The translations under genes were made by a program, and so were the position numbers. Shown here in pieces: positions 12,601 through 23,110 of a DNA stretch of 64,000 nt. The notes under the pieces were generated by a model. That model searched no databases. It had not been told where the DNA came from and saw only the letters and a list, made by a program, of their open reading frames with translations. Numbering within the stretch: the first letter of the stretch is position 1; each line of letters starts with the position of its first letter. Source of the DNA: Pyrrhosoma nymphula (taxonomy: Eukaryota > Arthropoda > Insecta > Odonata > Coenagrionidae); NCBI GenBank assembly GCA_963573305.1, contig OY754335.1, positions 48,629,985 to 48,693,984 on the forward strand, in the 5' to 3' direction.

Positions 12601-14222
12601 GAGTGAGAGAGGAGGGGGAGTGTTGTTTGGTAGAAGGTTAACGTCGTAGATTTAGGAGTATTGTCACGCGCTGGATGAGTCAAGGTGACATTAGTGAGCC
12701 AATGGCCAAACCATGGATTTTTTCGTAAAACTTAAACTTTCGTAAAATATAAAATAATATTGTGAAAAGAACAGATTTAAAAGCATATTCAATTCCACGG
12801 ACATTCTTGGTTTACCCAAGGAACCATTGTTAGCTGATATTTTTATGACTTTTCTTGAAAAAAAACTTCTTAAAACCAATGAAGTGTTGTTAAGAAATGT
12901 TTTTTTTTTACTGTTATCCCTATGTATATGGCATTTTATGCCCATGGACGGGTAGCTACCGAGAGCTTGATAATTTTATTACCTTAATGAATAGCCTTCA
13001 TGAATACAATCATTAAACTGCGAAAACGAAGGGTATTGTTTAAAATTTCCTGGATTTTACCATTGATATTTACTCTGGGATACATGAATTCTAAATTTTT
13101 ACAAAAAATAACTTCTACCGATGCCATAATTCCAAACAATTCTTGTCATCATCACACGCTAAAATGTCAACTTTTCACTCATAAATACACCATCTGCTCT
13201 CTATTTACATGTCTAAAACTATTTTGAAAAATAGTTATCTATAATTAAATTAATTGCAGTTCGAAACGATAAAAAACGGGTGTAATTGACAACATTCTTG
13301 AGAGGAAGTTGAGAAAGCGCACCTTAGATTCCATGACGACTTTGTCCCCAAAATTAGATAGAGCCGCTAAATCCTTGCACAGGATCCTAATTGTTGGCCC
13401 CCTGTGTTAACGAGTAGCAGGGGTTTTCCCGAGGGAGAGGTTAAAAATCTCCTTTTACAACCGCACAACAGTTGGCAACTTGCTTTTTAACTCAAAGCAC
13501 AAATCCAGTAATAAGGACCAGAGCGATGTACACAAACTATGTTGTCACACGCCTACTTGCAATGCTGTGTACATTGGCCAATATGAGCGTGCAATGAACA
13601 CTTGCGTATGTGAACGTGTTAAGTGCTGGAACAAAGATGACTCATAGTCTAATTTTTCAAAACATTTATTTGATTGCCACCATCAAAGAGATTTTAAGAC
13701 TATGGTTCTGCACACACAATGTTATGGAAGAAAACTAGATTTATTAGAGCATTATAAAATATCTTTGGCGTGTAAAAATAATAAAGTATCCATTGCCAAT
13801 GACTATTTGTACCCCTTTCACTCCTCTCCAACGCTATGTTCCTTAACCATAACCTCGACTCATCCATCGCGGGACAACATCCGTAAATCTACGCCGTTAA
13901 CCTTCATCCAAACAACTTCCAGCTCGCAAATAATGAACCTCTATACCTGATGATTTACGGGATGAAATAAAAAATCCTTGCAAGTGGAAGGAAGGAGTCG
14001 AAGGTAGGCATTACGCTACGAGGAGAGGTTATAGAGGTTAAAATATGTGAACCTACCCTGGAAGCTGCATGACATTCATCGGACATAAAGCCGATAGTAG
14101 CTTATGGCAAGCTATCATTCTAGATGAAAATACAACTAATGAGTTCGATTAAAATATGATTACCAACTCCTAATTACTAGAAGGAGTACCTGAAAACATT
14201 GGAATGAAGTGTTGCTCTATAT
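9606..14222. other. 4.6 kb with nothing recognised
   Basis: AT-rich sequence with no domain, RNA or repeat that I could match elsewhere in the window. The only compositional feature is a purine-rich tract with a poly-G run at about 12550-12625. This is the longest unexplained interval and may be unique intronic or intergenic DNA. Confidence 0.45.
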
Positions 14223-14556
14223 TAGTGGTTCCCAGCCGGTGGTCCGCGAGAGCCTCGGGAGTGGTCCGCAGGATGTAGAAAAGTTGCCAATATATAGGGA
14301 TTTTGAAAGCGATGTGCGTTGAACGATATGGGTAATTAAGTTATACTTTACACTAATTAATAGTAATAATAAATAAACAATGTGTTCTAAAAAACTGTTT
14401 TACTTAATCACCTTTGATTATGGTTTTGGGAAAGGCGCTGAGGAAGGGTTACAAATGATAGGGGGCATGGTGGGGGGCAGGGGTGGTCCGTACATGATTT
14501 AATTTCAGGCTGAGTGGCCCGCAGACTTCTACGGGTTGGGAACCACTGCTCTATAT
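14215..14556. mobile_element. Non-autonomous hAT element (MITE) with 8-bp target duplication
   Basis: The element at 14223-14548 (326 bp) starts 'tagtggttcccagccgg' and ends with the complement of 'cagtggttcccaaccc'. These are ends of the type typical of hAT transposons. It is flanked by a perfect 8-bp duplication, 'ctctatat', at 14215-14222 and 14549-14556, the length hAT transposases make. The interior is non-coding, so it would need a transposase in trans. A perfect duplication with well-kept ends points to a fairly recent insertion. Confidence 0.9.
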
Positions 14557-15360
14557 GGATCAGATAATGGATATAATAGAGACTATAGTAACTTAGTGCT
14601 GGAGGCTGTTGCTGAAGATTAAATGGACGGATAATATCAGAAAGATTAACACGTTCGTATGAAGCGTGGAACAAGAGCAGAGGCATGGACCATTGGAAAA
14701 GCAGATCATAAAAGATTAGGAGCTTTCGAAATCTGATGTTGGAGGCGGATGTTGAAGATCAAATGGATGGACTAAATGGATAAGAACTGAAGAAGTATAC
14801 AGAAGAGTATAAGAGGAAAGGACCATATAAAACACTAGAGAAAAAGAGCCAAATGGATTAGACACACGCTGAGGCGCAATGTGTTTGTGAAGAATAAAAT
14901 CGAAGAAAAAATTGAGAAAAAAGTCCCAAGAGGAAATCCAGATAAACCAAATAAAGACAAAATAACATAAGAAGAACTTCAGGAGAGTGAGGGAAATATT
15001 AGCATTAGATAGGGAAAGATGTAATGACTGCAGTCAACCAATCTGAGGACCAAACGGCCAATGAAGGAATCAATGAGGATCTAAAACGAGGCAATGCAGG
15101 GAAGGATAAAATAGGAGAAAGCTAAATAGAGCACTATCAGGAAAACAAGATCCCAATGGATTAGAGGCTTGACGAATTCGAAAAGGAACATAACGGAAGA
15201 AAAAATTGAAGGAAAACCCCCACGAGATATATCGAGGGACAAGCATAAACGTTAGTATAAACGGAATATTAAACATAAAACCTAAAAAGGCACAAAGGAG
15301 TTGTAAGGGGGGCATAGAAGAAGTGAGGGCTGAAGCAATCAATGATAGATTCAAGTGGCT
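14557..15360 (+). mobile_element. RTE-like LINE family A relics, three partial 3' ends in a row (A2)
   Basis: Three decayed pieces of the same C-terminal region follow each other in one orientation. Around 14600-14640 and again at 14735-14790 the sense is 'LKIKWTD' and 'RNEEVYRR'. At 14850-15050 it runs 'WIRHTLRRN' to 'CSQPI', corresponding to the family ending AAVNQS. At 15120-15350 the 'RWIRGLTNSKRNITEEKIEG' segment appears once more. Many frameshifts and stops are present. The order suggests partial tandem duplication of one insertion or repeated truncated insertions. Confidence 0.65.
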
Positions 15361-16045
15361 AAGGATAATGATCTATGCGCTCTTGGTAGACAAAATATGC
15401 AATACTACGTCATGCCTTGGTGTGGGATGCAATAATGTTGCTTATGGACATCAAGAGGAGTCGGATAGGGTAGATGGAGCAAGTTGTTAATGGGGATAGG
15501 GTTTTAAAGACCGTTTTTATTAATTTATTGTTCACCCAACATATAAATATAACTACAGGTTGATGAATGGTAAAGCTAATACATTTTAACTATAATAAAT
15601 ATTAGTCTAATTTGGATAAAATACCTTACATTAATATATTACCTTTACTTACATATTATGATTACAGTTTTTGACAATCCGGTAGTGACTTCTTTCTGTA
15701 ATTTCTTTCCATTCTCGTAAAAATTGACGCCATCACAATAATAATTATATGTCTTGGAGAATCTATTTAAGGGAAATTTTTAACAGTAGTCACTGATAAC
15801 ATTTATTATATATAATGCCCTCCATGCCAACTTTATTAGATTGATAAAGCATATCCAGTCTCCTCATAAAGTTACATTTTCTCCTTCATTGATAATATCA
15901 AGTAAATAAGGAGACCATCACAGTTGGCTTAAGAAGTTTGGAGATCTCGTTGTTGATTAGAAATTTTCGGTGAGGCAATCGGCTACGGAAGCAATTTGCG
16001 CCCATTAAGATAGGTGAGTAGGTTGTCATAGGTAGCCGTAATATT
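15361..16045. other. No gene recognised
   Basis: AT-rich sequence without a recognised repeat. Confidence 0.4.
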
Positions 16046-16102
16046 ACACACAATAATGTACACAATAATGCACACAATAATGCACAAAATAATGCACACA
16101 AT
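16046..16102. repeat. Minisatellite, about 5 x 12 bp
   Basis: Imperfect tandem units of 'cacacaataatg'. On the minus strand they create a repetitive cysteine/leucine peptide inside an open frame that has no other coding sign. Confidence 0.8.
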
Positions 16103-16344
16103 ATCCAAAACTTCAAAAAATAATTTGGAAGAAAATAAAGTATTATTTCTGAATTGTTATTTGTCAAGAAACTCATTTAAACTTAGAACTTTAGGTTAGA
16201 ACTCGTCAAACAAACTTGTTAGGACTAGAATTAAAATATAATCAAATTTTGTTATTAATAACATATAAAAACTGTCTCAGGACTGATGTGGTGGAATTTA
16301 TATGTAGTGAAAGAAGAACTCCTTGCAGTTTTTCTCTGATGAGT

Positions 16345-16430
16345 ATTTAATGCTACCGGTTTACCTACCAGTTAATGAAAAGACGCCGGTAAACCGGTCG
16401 CATTAACCGGTTAACCGGCAATTAAACCTT
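16345..16430. repeat. Inverted repeat rich in 'accggt'
   Basis: 'taatgctaccggtttac' at 16349-16365 pairs with 'gtaaaccggtcgcatta' at 16390-16406 with one mismatch. More 'ccggttaaccgg' text follows. It resembles the end of a DNA transposon. It also shares 'aaaccggtcgcatta' with the hammerhead-like motif at 51487-51545, but no core or stem II is seen here. Confidence 0.5.
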
Positions 16431-17371
16431 AACCAAACATTAAATGTTACTCACTATAAAACTGCAGAGTTCCACTTTCTTCAATAACAAATAAGCTTTT
16501 ATAAATAATTTTGTATATTATAAATCTATTAAATATTTATAAAAATGTTGAAATTCGATTAATTTTAATATATTTTGCTTAATTAATCTTTTTTTTATTC
16601 CTCCTCGGCTGAAATGTTTGGCACCTTAACAATCATTGTTCATGGGTGCGTCGCACACTTTGCACACTGTGTTGGCGAACCACTGCTCATTTTGCAGATA
16701 TCCACGAGCAACGCTAAGGCAGGAGTCAAAGAGCCTTGATCCATCATCCCTCGTCAACCCTGGGAGATACCCTTAACCTATCCCCCAGTACAGTAGTACC
16801 ACGTAATCGCATATGGGAAAGTTTTCCATCCCCTCGGGGGAGTAGGAATCCATCAACCGCCCCTCGACACGACCCCTCGCTTGCCCTGCACACACTCACA
16901 CACATCTCTCCACCCGGCGATAAACACATTGAGGATTGCAAACAAGGGTGGGGATTGCAGGGAAAGGGGGGGTACATACATAAGGAGGGTTTGTGGGGAT
17001 ATGGCAAGGGGGTTGTCGGAGAGAGAGAGAGTGTGCTGTTCGCCCATTGCTCTGTTGGAGGACAACCTGTTTGCGTAAACGGCGGCTCCCATTTTTTTTC
17101 TCAATAATTTCGCCATATTAAAACGAATGAGAACCCCTCCCCACTATGTTTGTCTCGGTGTGTTTGCTCAGTGCGTCCTCGATACAACTTGTGACTCCGT
17201 ACGCGTTCCAAGTCCGCTCTCGGCTGCCTCGTTTCTGAGTTCACATTAGCTCGATCAGGTGCTAAGCAACCAAATGAATCTGTAGCCGAACCGCGACAGT
17301 TTAATTCCAGAGGGAGAGAATATCTTGATTCAAAGATAAAAGCTCAACTGCATTCGACGATATGTGGTGGA
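16431..17371. other. CpG-richer block around 16740-17330, no proven gene
   Basis: From 16740 the sequence is C-rich and then G-rich with several CpG. Five overlapping frames are open here on both strands, which is a compositional effect. At 17150-17260 CpG density rises and an initiator-like 'gctcagtgcg' occurs. A host promoter is possible but unproven. Confidence 0.3.
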
Positions 17372-17374
17372 ACA

Positions 17375-17441
17375 GTATCTAATGAATAGATGCCTGAAGA
17401 TGACGTTGAGGCGTTGAAACGCGTCGCTAATAAATTGATAC
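17375..17441 (+). ncRNA. Type I hammerhead ribozyme motif with minimal stem III (HHR-2)
   Basis: The best-preserved hammerhead in the window. Stem I closes through GTATC (17375-17379) and GATAC (17437-17441), with an internal loop and two pairs next to the core. The core is CTGAAGA (17394-17400) and an extra T (17401). Stem II is GACG (17402-17405) with CGTT (17412-17415), including one G-U pair. Then come GAAAC (17416-17420) and a two-pair stem III ending in the cleavage triplet GTC (17423-17425). Cleavage would fall after 17425, just before 'gctaataaa'. Variants with such short stem III are known to occur with Penelope-like elements and to act as dimers. Activity is inferred. Confidence 0.7.
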
Positions 17442-17589
17442 AGTGGGCAGTACAACTTTTTGTCTTTATTCAAATATAAAAATGCATCTAAGACTTATTC
17501 CATAGTTAATTCATGCATCGCTTTTTGTAGCCAAGTACCATTCCAGCAAAATGGCCGACTTCTAGGTAAGTTTTTTACTATTTTCTCAA

Positions 17590-17640
17590 ATGTGGCTATC
17601 AATAAAGCTATCAATAAAGCTATCAATGTGGCTATCAAGT
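17590..17640. repeat. Short tandem repeat, four units of 'gctatcaa'-based sequence
   Basis: 'gctatcaataaa' and 'gctatcaatgtg' alternate four times. It lies about 150 bases downstream of the hammerhead motif. Confidence 0.75.
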
Positions 17641-19554
17641 AAACTTAAAAACAAATATGTCCTAGTTACATCTTTCAAGCGTTGGATAGTGAAAATAGAA
17701 ATTTTTACCTATCAGCATGCCACCATGGTGGTTAAAAAGCCAATGGCTAGAAAATGGATTTTCCGATGTAGTACCCTCCCCCCTTATGTGAATAATACTG
17801 TTCCCGCAGTTTCCAATAGGAACGGAATTTTCTATCTGGCATAGTCCCTGTTCCTGGCTTTGGATTTAAGTTCTTAAGACCTCAAATTATTAAGGTCTTA
17901 GGTTAGACGTCATGGCGGTGAATGAGATGAAGACTAATCATGGGAAAATAAGGGTTATTATAATTTTCGAGAAAATATTTGAATATTCAATTATGGTACA
18001 TGCAATTGCAATCCAGAGCATTTGGAGGAGTTCAATTGTTTGGGTTGTTCTATTCAGAGATAATGGATACAATACAAACGGACTAAGGAAGGCATTTGTG
18101 TTAGTGTAATCCTGCGGTGAGAGTAACAATGATTACTTCAACTTTCTTCGACTACAGGGGTTATTTTTCAACTATAGAGGCAGCATTACTTGAAACGAGT
18201 TGGACAATCATTCAAATTCGCTAAGCTGAGCCCAATCACGCTTAACTCGGCTCATTAAATGGAAACCAGCGTTTCTATCGTGGCAGGTCTTTTTTGTGAA
18301 CTACTGGAGAGAACTAGTGACGAGAGGCACTTAGTGATGATCAAGTAAAAACTATTAAGTATTTATAGAGGTCGCGTAAAGAAAGAAGTGAAAGTAACAT
18401 CTAAAGAGGCCGTAAATTTGAGTGTAGGAGAGGCAATGGAGAGCAGAGAGGCAAAAAGACAGTGTGGCAAGTAAAATTACAATTTTATAACTTCCGACTC
18501 CAATATTTGAAACTTTATGGTAGATAACGTAAGCAGAGAGACTGTATTTTCAAAACATTTGGTATCATAATTCACTGATAAATATTCTGTGAAACATACG
18601 AATTATTTACTTATGCTACCTAATTACAATATAAATCAGCCAGAAATGTTTCCACAGTCTCCCTTTTATGCAGCTTAAATTGATGTTTCTTACGGCCGTT
18701 TCCTACATCTGCCAGCTTAGCGTTGCGTTAATTAACAATCGGATGAAAATCTTTGCGATGATTTTTGGAATTTAATAAACTCCCGATATTTACTCAGCTT
18801 CCTGATGGATCTTTCGATCCAATTAAATCGTCCCTTGGGAAGGAAGTAATCACGCCTGCATCCATCACGTTCCTTTATTTGTCGAATTGCTTGGAAAAAC
18901 ACAAGGAGAGGGGTGGAAAAGAATTCGACCGAGCAATATCCCTTCCTAATATGCGTCGCCCGGGGAGGGGCCCGCCCGAAACGGAGGCAGGGGCGATGTA
19001 GACAGTGAATTTTTGTAATAGCTGGTGAACAAACTCAAGAGAGCTTTCATTATTACAATATCTCAGCATCCTCGTTCACCCAGCTCTCCGATTCATTTCT
19101 CATCCCTTTACGTTGTGTGATTCAGCATGCAAATTGCCTTCGAGAACACGAGACGGCTGCAGGAAACCTTTCGTCCAACCACTCATAACGTGCTTTTTCT
19201 TGATTTTGTTCCATTTTCACGCTGCCCAAAAGCTATATCCAAGATATGCTTGGTTCAATTAAATATTAGTGAAACCTAAGTTAATCATGTTGTCCTCAGC
19301 TATTTTATTTCACCTGAATATTTAGATGATCAAAATATGATGTAACTAACTCTCTGTTTACAATTTGAAGACTTCCTTAAAATAAGTGAAATTTCTATTT
19401 AGTTCTCTCTCTATATTTGACCCTTTTGTTTTAACCAAACTAGTTGAAAATTCAGCTGAAACAGGCTAAAATATTGGCGAAATAGCCAAAATGTAATGAA
19501 AAAAGTAAATAGTTAAATATAAATAAATATTTAGTTCATGGATTAGTTGTTATT
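17641..19554. other. No gene recognised
   Basis: AT-rich sequence. A slightly GC-richer patch at 18900-19010 is open on both strands but shows no family motif. Confidence 0.4.
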
Positions 19555-20665
19555 TTAACTATCGGAAGGTGACCGTTGAAATTCAGCGGGTGTGAAAAAC
19601 ATTGAACTTATTTTATAAGATAATCACAAAGCTTGGAGAATACTGTTGGCGTGGTCATTTGAGGAGTTTGTATCCTATCTTGTACGTTGTGTTCGATGAA
19701 GTAGACATGCTGACCGTTTTTTTAGGCGCACGGAGAGATGCTCCTCTTTCATGCACGGGAAACCCACAAATGAATGAATGTAAATTAACTGAACTTTAAC
19801 ACCTTTAAACATATGTAAATAACTCGCAACGTTAATGATGTGGAAATTGGTCTAAAAAACAATTCGCAATTGTAATGAGAGGCAAACGGTTCCACTACGC
19901 ATAATACATCTAAGTACTAAAGGATAATAAACAACGATGTGTTCGTTGTAGCAACATAGACATTATTACCATTACTATTCGCTGCATCTGAGTATTCTTG
20001 CTCAATTAAGTGCTTAGTATTTTTAATTCTTTTATGTGTATCGTTTACTACGGAAATTTTCTCTCATATACATGCAGTGTCTCTATGAGAGATACAATGA
20101 GAATATACATCGAAGACTATACTTATTGTTAATATGCATTGAATTTATCGATTACCCCCCGATGCAAACTATGATGGGTCCCTTGGGACTCTGGGCCCTT
20201 CTTATACAGATTTTCTTTCTACGTGCTATCATGGGCCTGCAGGAAAACGTGATATTTAAATGCTAGAGGCGTGAATATCCTTTGAAAATCAAATCTCTGG
20301 TTGTCAAGGAAATATGTTATTGTTGAGTTCAGTGAAAAATGTGAGATTATTCAGCTAAAAACATGGTGTTCATACAAATATGAAGCACAAAAGAAAATCG
20401 AATGAAAGAATAAGAAACTTCATTTATTCAGCTATCCGATTGAAAACATTTCAACCCTCTATCTTGAGGGGAAGTAATTTTAAACACTCTTTTTGGGACC
20501 TTTTGGGGCCCTGAGATCTTTTTAAAATAACCTACAATTTTCCTCATGTCTTGAAATATTAGTCTGCAAAATTTCAGCACGATCAGAATAAAACTGTAGA
20601 TTTCTATAAAAACTAAACAGACAGACAAACGACAGACAAACATTCTTCTTTATATATATAAATGA
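19555..20665. repeat. R1 dispersed repeat, copy 1 (about 1.1 kb)
   Basis: Starts with 'ccgttgaaattcagcgggt', a near-palindrome. It contains landmarks such as 'gtggtcatttgaggagttt', 'ttgttgtagcaaca'-type text, 'ccttgggactctgggc' and 'tatcatgggcctgcagga', and ends in 'cagacagacaaac' with a TA-rich tail. All recur in order at 37165-39130. The end, with text of the type 'aaatttcagc...gatc' and a CAGA-rich run, resembles LINE 3' ends in arthropods. No coding sense was found, so the class is unknown. Confidence 0.75.
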
Positions 20666-21839
20666 AAACAATATATGTAACTATGGTAAACAGTATATAA
20701 TAAATAGTATAGTAAAAACTAATAGTAATATATAGTATCATTTTATTGTAATAGTAATCGCTTGTCATCTACTGGCGCACATCTGAATCACAACGCCTAG
20801 AAACTGAATCCTACGTACTTACGCGAAGCCTTTTACATAGTAGATTCTCCGCTCGCCGTTAATGATTATAAAGGGGGGGAATAACCTTACACCCCAAACG
20901 GCTAAGCAATTTTCAAACGTGTTTTCCCAAAAACCTTCCCTTAATTTAAATTCAGAATACGTACACCTCATCGACTTGTGCTGAGGGAATATATGGAATC
21001 GCGCGAGAGCTCGCCTGCAGATCCAACGTGGCCAAAAGAGCCTTTTAATTCTTAGCCGTAATGGTTATGCAACTTGTAATACGTATATGTCAATGCGGGT
21101 TGCTTATTTAGGGGTAAGTACAACCGCACGACGAATCATTTCTTTATAAGGATTTCTATAATTGGATTAGGATTTCTAATTGACAGCAATGGATTTTTGA
21201 TTACTCACATGGCAGATGAAAAGACGTAGTATTGCAAAAAATGTAAACACCAACCTTTAGCGTACCTATGTTCTCAATGACAGTGCATAAATTCCTCTAA
21301 GTAGCATTTTAAGAGTAGGCAATCCGAAAATGTGGTTCCCATCGGCTTCCGGTTTGAGTTTTTCGCAGATATTCCGCCACCACCTTGACCAGCGGGCGAA
21401 GTAAATTTCGAATATTTTATTTACACAAGGTTTTCAGGTCTTTGGAAGAAGAGGCAACAAAAAAATAAAAAGAGATGATTCCGCCTCGACTTTTTTCTGA
21501 ATTTTTAAACTTATATTCGAAATGATCATTTATCGCGAGCCACATGTTAATCAACGTGCAATCGCATATTTGCAAGAGTTTATAATGAGTTACCACCTAT
21601 CTCGTGATGTGAAGGATTTTTCCTGCCTTGGAAATTAGAAGCTCGTTAGGCAGTACCCTTCTCAAAGTACTTTAGTAAGTACTTTAAGAAGTGGACTACT
21701 TAAAGTAAAAGCGCCTTTTACTCTTACAATTAGTAAAAGGCGCCAAAGGATCCACCGTTGTGATGAGCGGAATACTACATTCAGGCCCGGTTTTATAATG
21801 TCTGATTAATTTTAGCCGCAATATCAGATGCAGAATTGC
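20666..21839. other. No gene recognised
   Basis: AT-rich sequence with no repeat I could match elsewhere in the window. Confidence 0.4.
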
Positions 21840-22390
21840 GCTCGATAAAGAAGCATTTTCGAAGATAAAGGAATTGATGAGGGCGGGCCTGAGAAGAGAC
21901 GTAAAGATGAGGCTAGTGAAAACTTTAATATGGAGCGTGGAGCTATATGGGTCGGAAACTTGGTCATTGCAAAGGGAGGATGTGCGTAGAATTGAGGCGT
22001 TTAAGATATGGGTTTGGAGAAGGATGGAGAAGGTGAGCTGGATGGCGAGGAAGACGAACGAGGAGGTATTGGATATGGTTGGAGAGGAAAGGAAGCTTGT
22101 GGTGGAGGTTCGGAGAAGGCAGAAGAGATGGATGGAGGAGGTTTTGAGAGGAGAGGGCATGTTGAGGAGAGTGATAGAGGGGAGAACACTGGGGAAGCGT
22201 GGAAGAGAAAGGAAGAGGATAGGAATTCTGGACGAAATAAGAGGAAGTAGAAGATATGAAGAATTGAAGCGGGATCTAATGGCGGGACATCCTTAGGAGG
22301 GAAAGCGAGACAATGTCTATGCGGTTGGGATGAAGTATGTGGACTGTCCAAGAACCTACCAATCAGCTGGTAGAATACTTCAATGATGAA
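21840..22390 (+). mobile_element. RTE/BovB-like LINE C-terminus, open for 140 codons (A6)
   Basis: An open frame at 21874-22296 reads 'VKTLIWSVELYGSETWSL', then 'IEAFKIWVWRRMEKVSW', 'RKTNEEVLDMVGEERK' and 'GKRGRERKRIGILDEI'. This is the classic thumb and tail of RTE-type polyproteins (YGSETW...RRIEAFEMWCWRRM...TNEEVL). After a stop the sense continues to 'PRTYQSAGRIL' at about 22385. The reverse-transcriptase catalytic motif lies upstream in the family and is missing here, so the copy is 5'-truncated. The lack of stops across 140 codons makes it younger than A1, A2 and A4. Confidence 0.85.
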
Positions 22391-22980
22391 TGGCGACGCA
22401 TTTTGGTAAATTTTATTTTAAAGAGTATTTTGATTCCTTGTATTAAATCAAACTGTAGGTTAAATAAGGTGGTTATCATCGGTTTAAGTATTGAGAAAAT
22501 ATTTAACCAGAGATATAAAAAACAAGGTCTTAGGGTGAGCTCAAGTAATGAAAGGGATTCCGGTATTTTTCGTCACCAACTGGATTCGAAATGGGACTTT
22601 CGAAATGGGAAGCCAAGACTTAAGCAACTAAAACAACCAAATCCCCATTTTTTCTCAAAATCAACAAACACTTTTCACTGTTTAAGCTCCGTATCTCACA
22701 GCACTTTGAATGCTTGCATTTCTTCACTGGGACGTATCCTGCCCCTGCATACTCATACATGCTATTCACACAATACTTCGAATGGAACACAACACCTTAA
22801 ATGGAAAATCGAACTGGATTCAGCATGCTTAAAATCGCACCGTGTAGAAGGTGCTATCGTATCCAATGAAAAAATCAAATTTGATTATCAGTATTGAAAA
22901 GAGATATAAGTACAATACTTATTTTTTCATCCATTTCTTGGATTCAATGACCAATAACAGGCAAGCAGGAGATCACAGAT
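22391..22980 (+). other. Region after LINE A6; long open frame of unknown nature
   Basis: A 186-codon frame is open from 22337 to 22897. Its first 15 codons overlap LINE text in another frame and the rest shows no motif, signal or membrane segment I recognise. It may include the LINE 3' UTR. I do not call it a gene. Confidence 0.3.
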
Positions 22981-23110
22981 GGTGGAGCTGGAATCTACGA
23001 AAACAATGGAAGATTTCCAATCGCTCTAGTGCGCTAATCGCTTCGCAACACCACCGCGCACTTGCCTTCCATTTGTTACAGACCCTGCGCACTAGGTAGC
23101 GCACTTCAAA
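22981..23110 (+). repeat. Repeat F, copy 1
   Basis: 'tcgctctagtgcgct', 'accgcgcacttgccttccat' and 'cgcactaggtagcgcac' align with the reverse complement of 27250-27360. The recurring 'agtgcgct' and 'agcgca' words suggest a DNA transposon end, but no target duplication is visible. Confidence 0.55.

Noticed and set aside
16046..16102. CRISPR-like or cysteine-rich coding repeat
   Set aside because: Simple 12-bp minisatellite without spacers.
16345..16430. Hammerhead at 'aaaccggtcgcatta'
   Set aside because: Shares the 3' word with HHR-7 but has no CTGANGA core and no stem II. Kept only as an inverted repeat.
16736..17116. Overlapping open frames as an exon
   Set aside because: Five frames on both strands are open at once, which is compositional.
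19555..19600. Hammerhead at the start of R1 ('gaagg...gttgaaattc...gtg')
   Set aside because: The GAAA lies in a hairpin loop and the triplet is wrong. The hairpin itself explains the pattern, also in the copy at 37165.
22337..22897. 186-codon plus-strand open frame as a gene
   Set aside because: Starts inside LINE A6 in a different frame and shows no motif. More likely chance or LINE 3' UTR.
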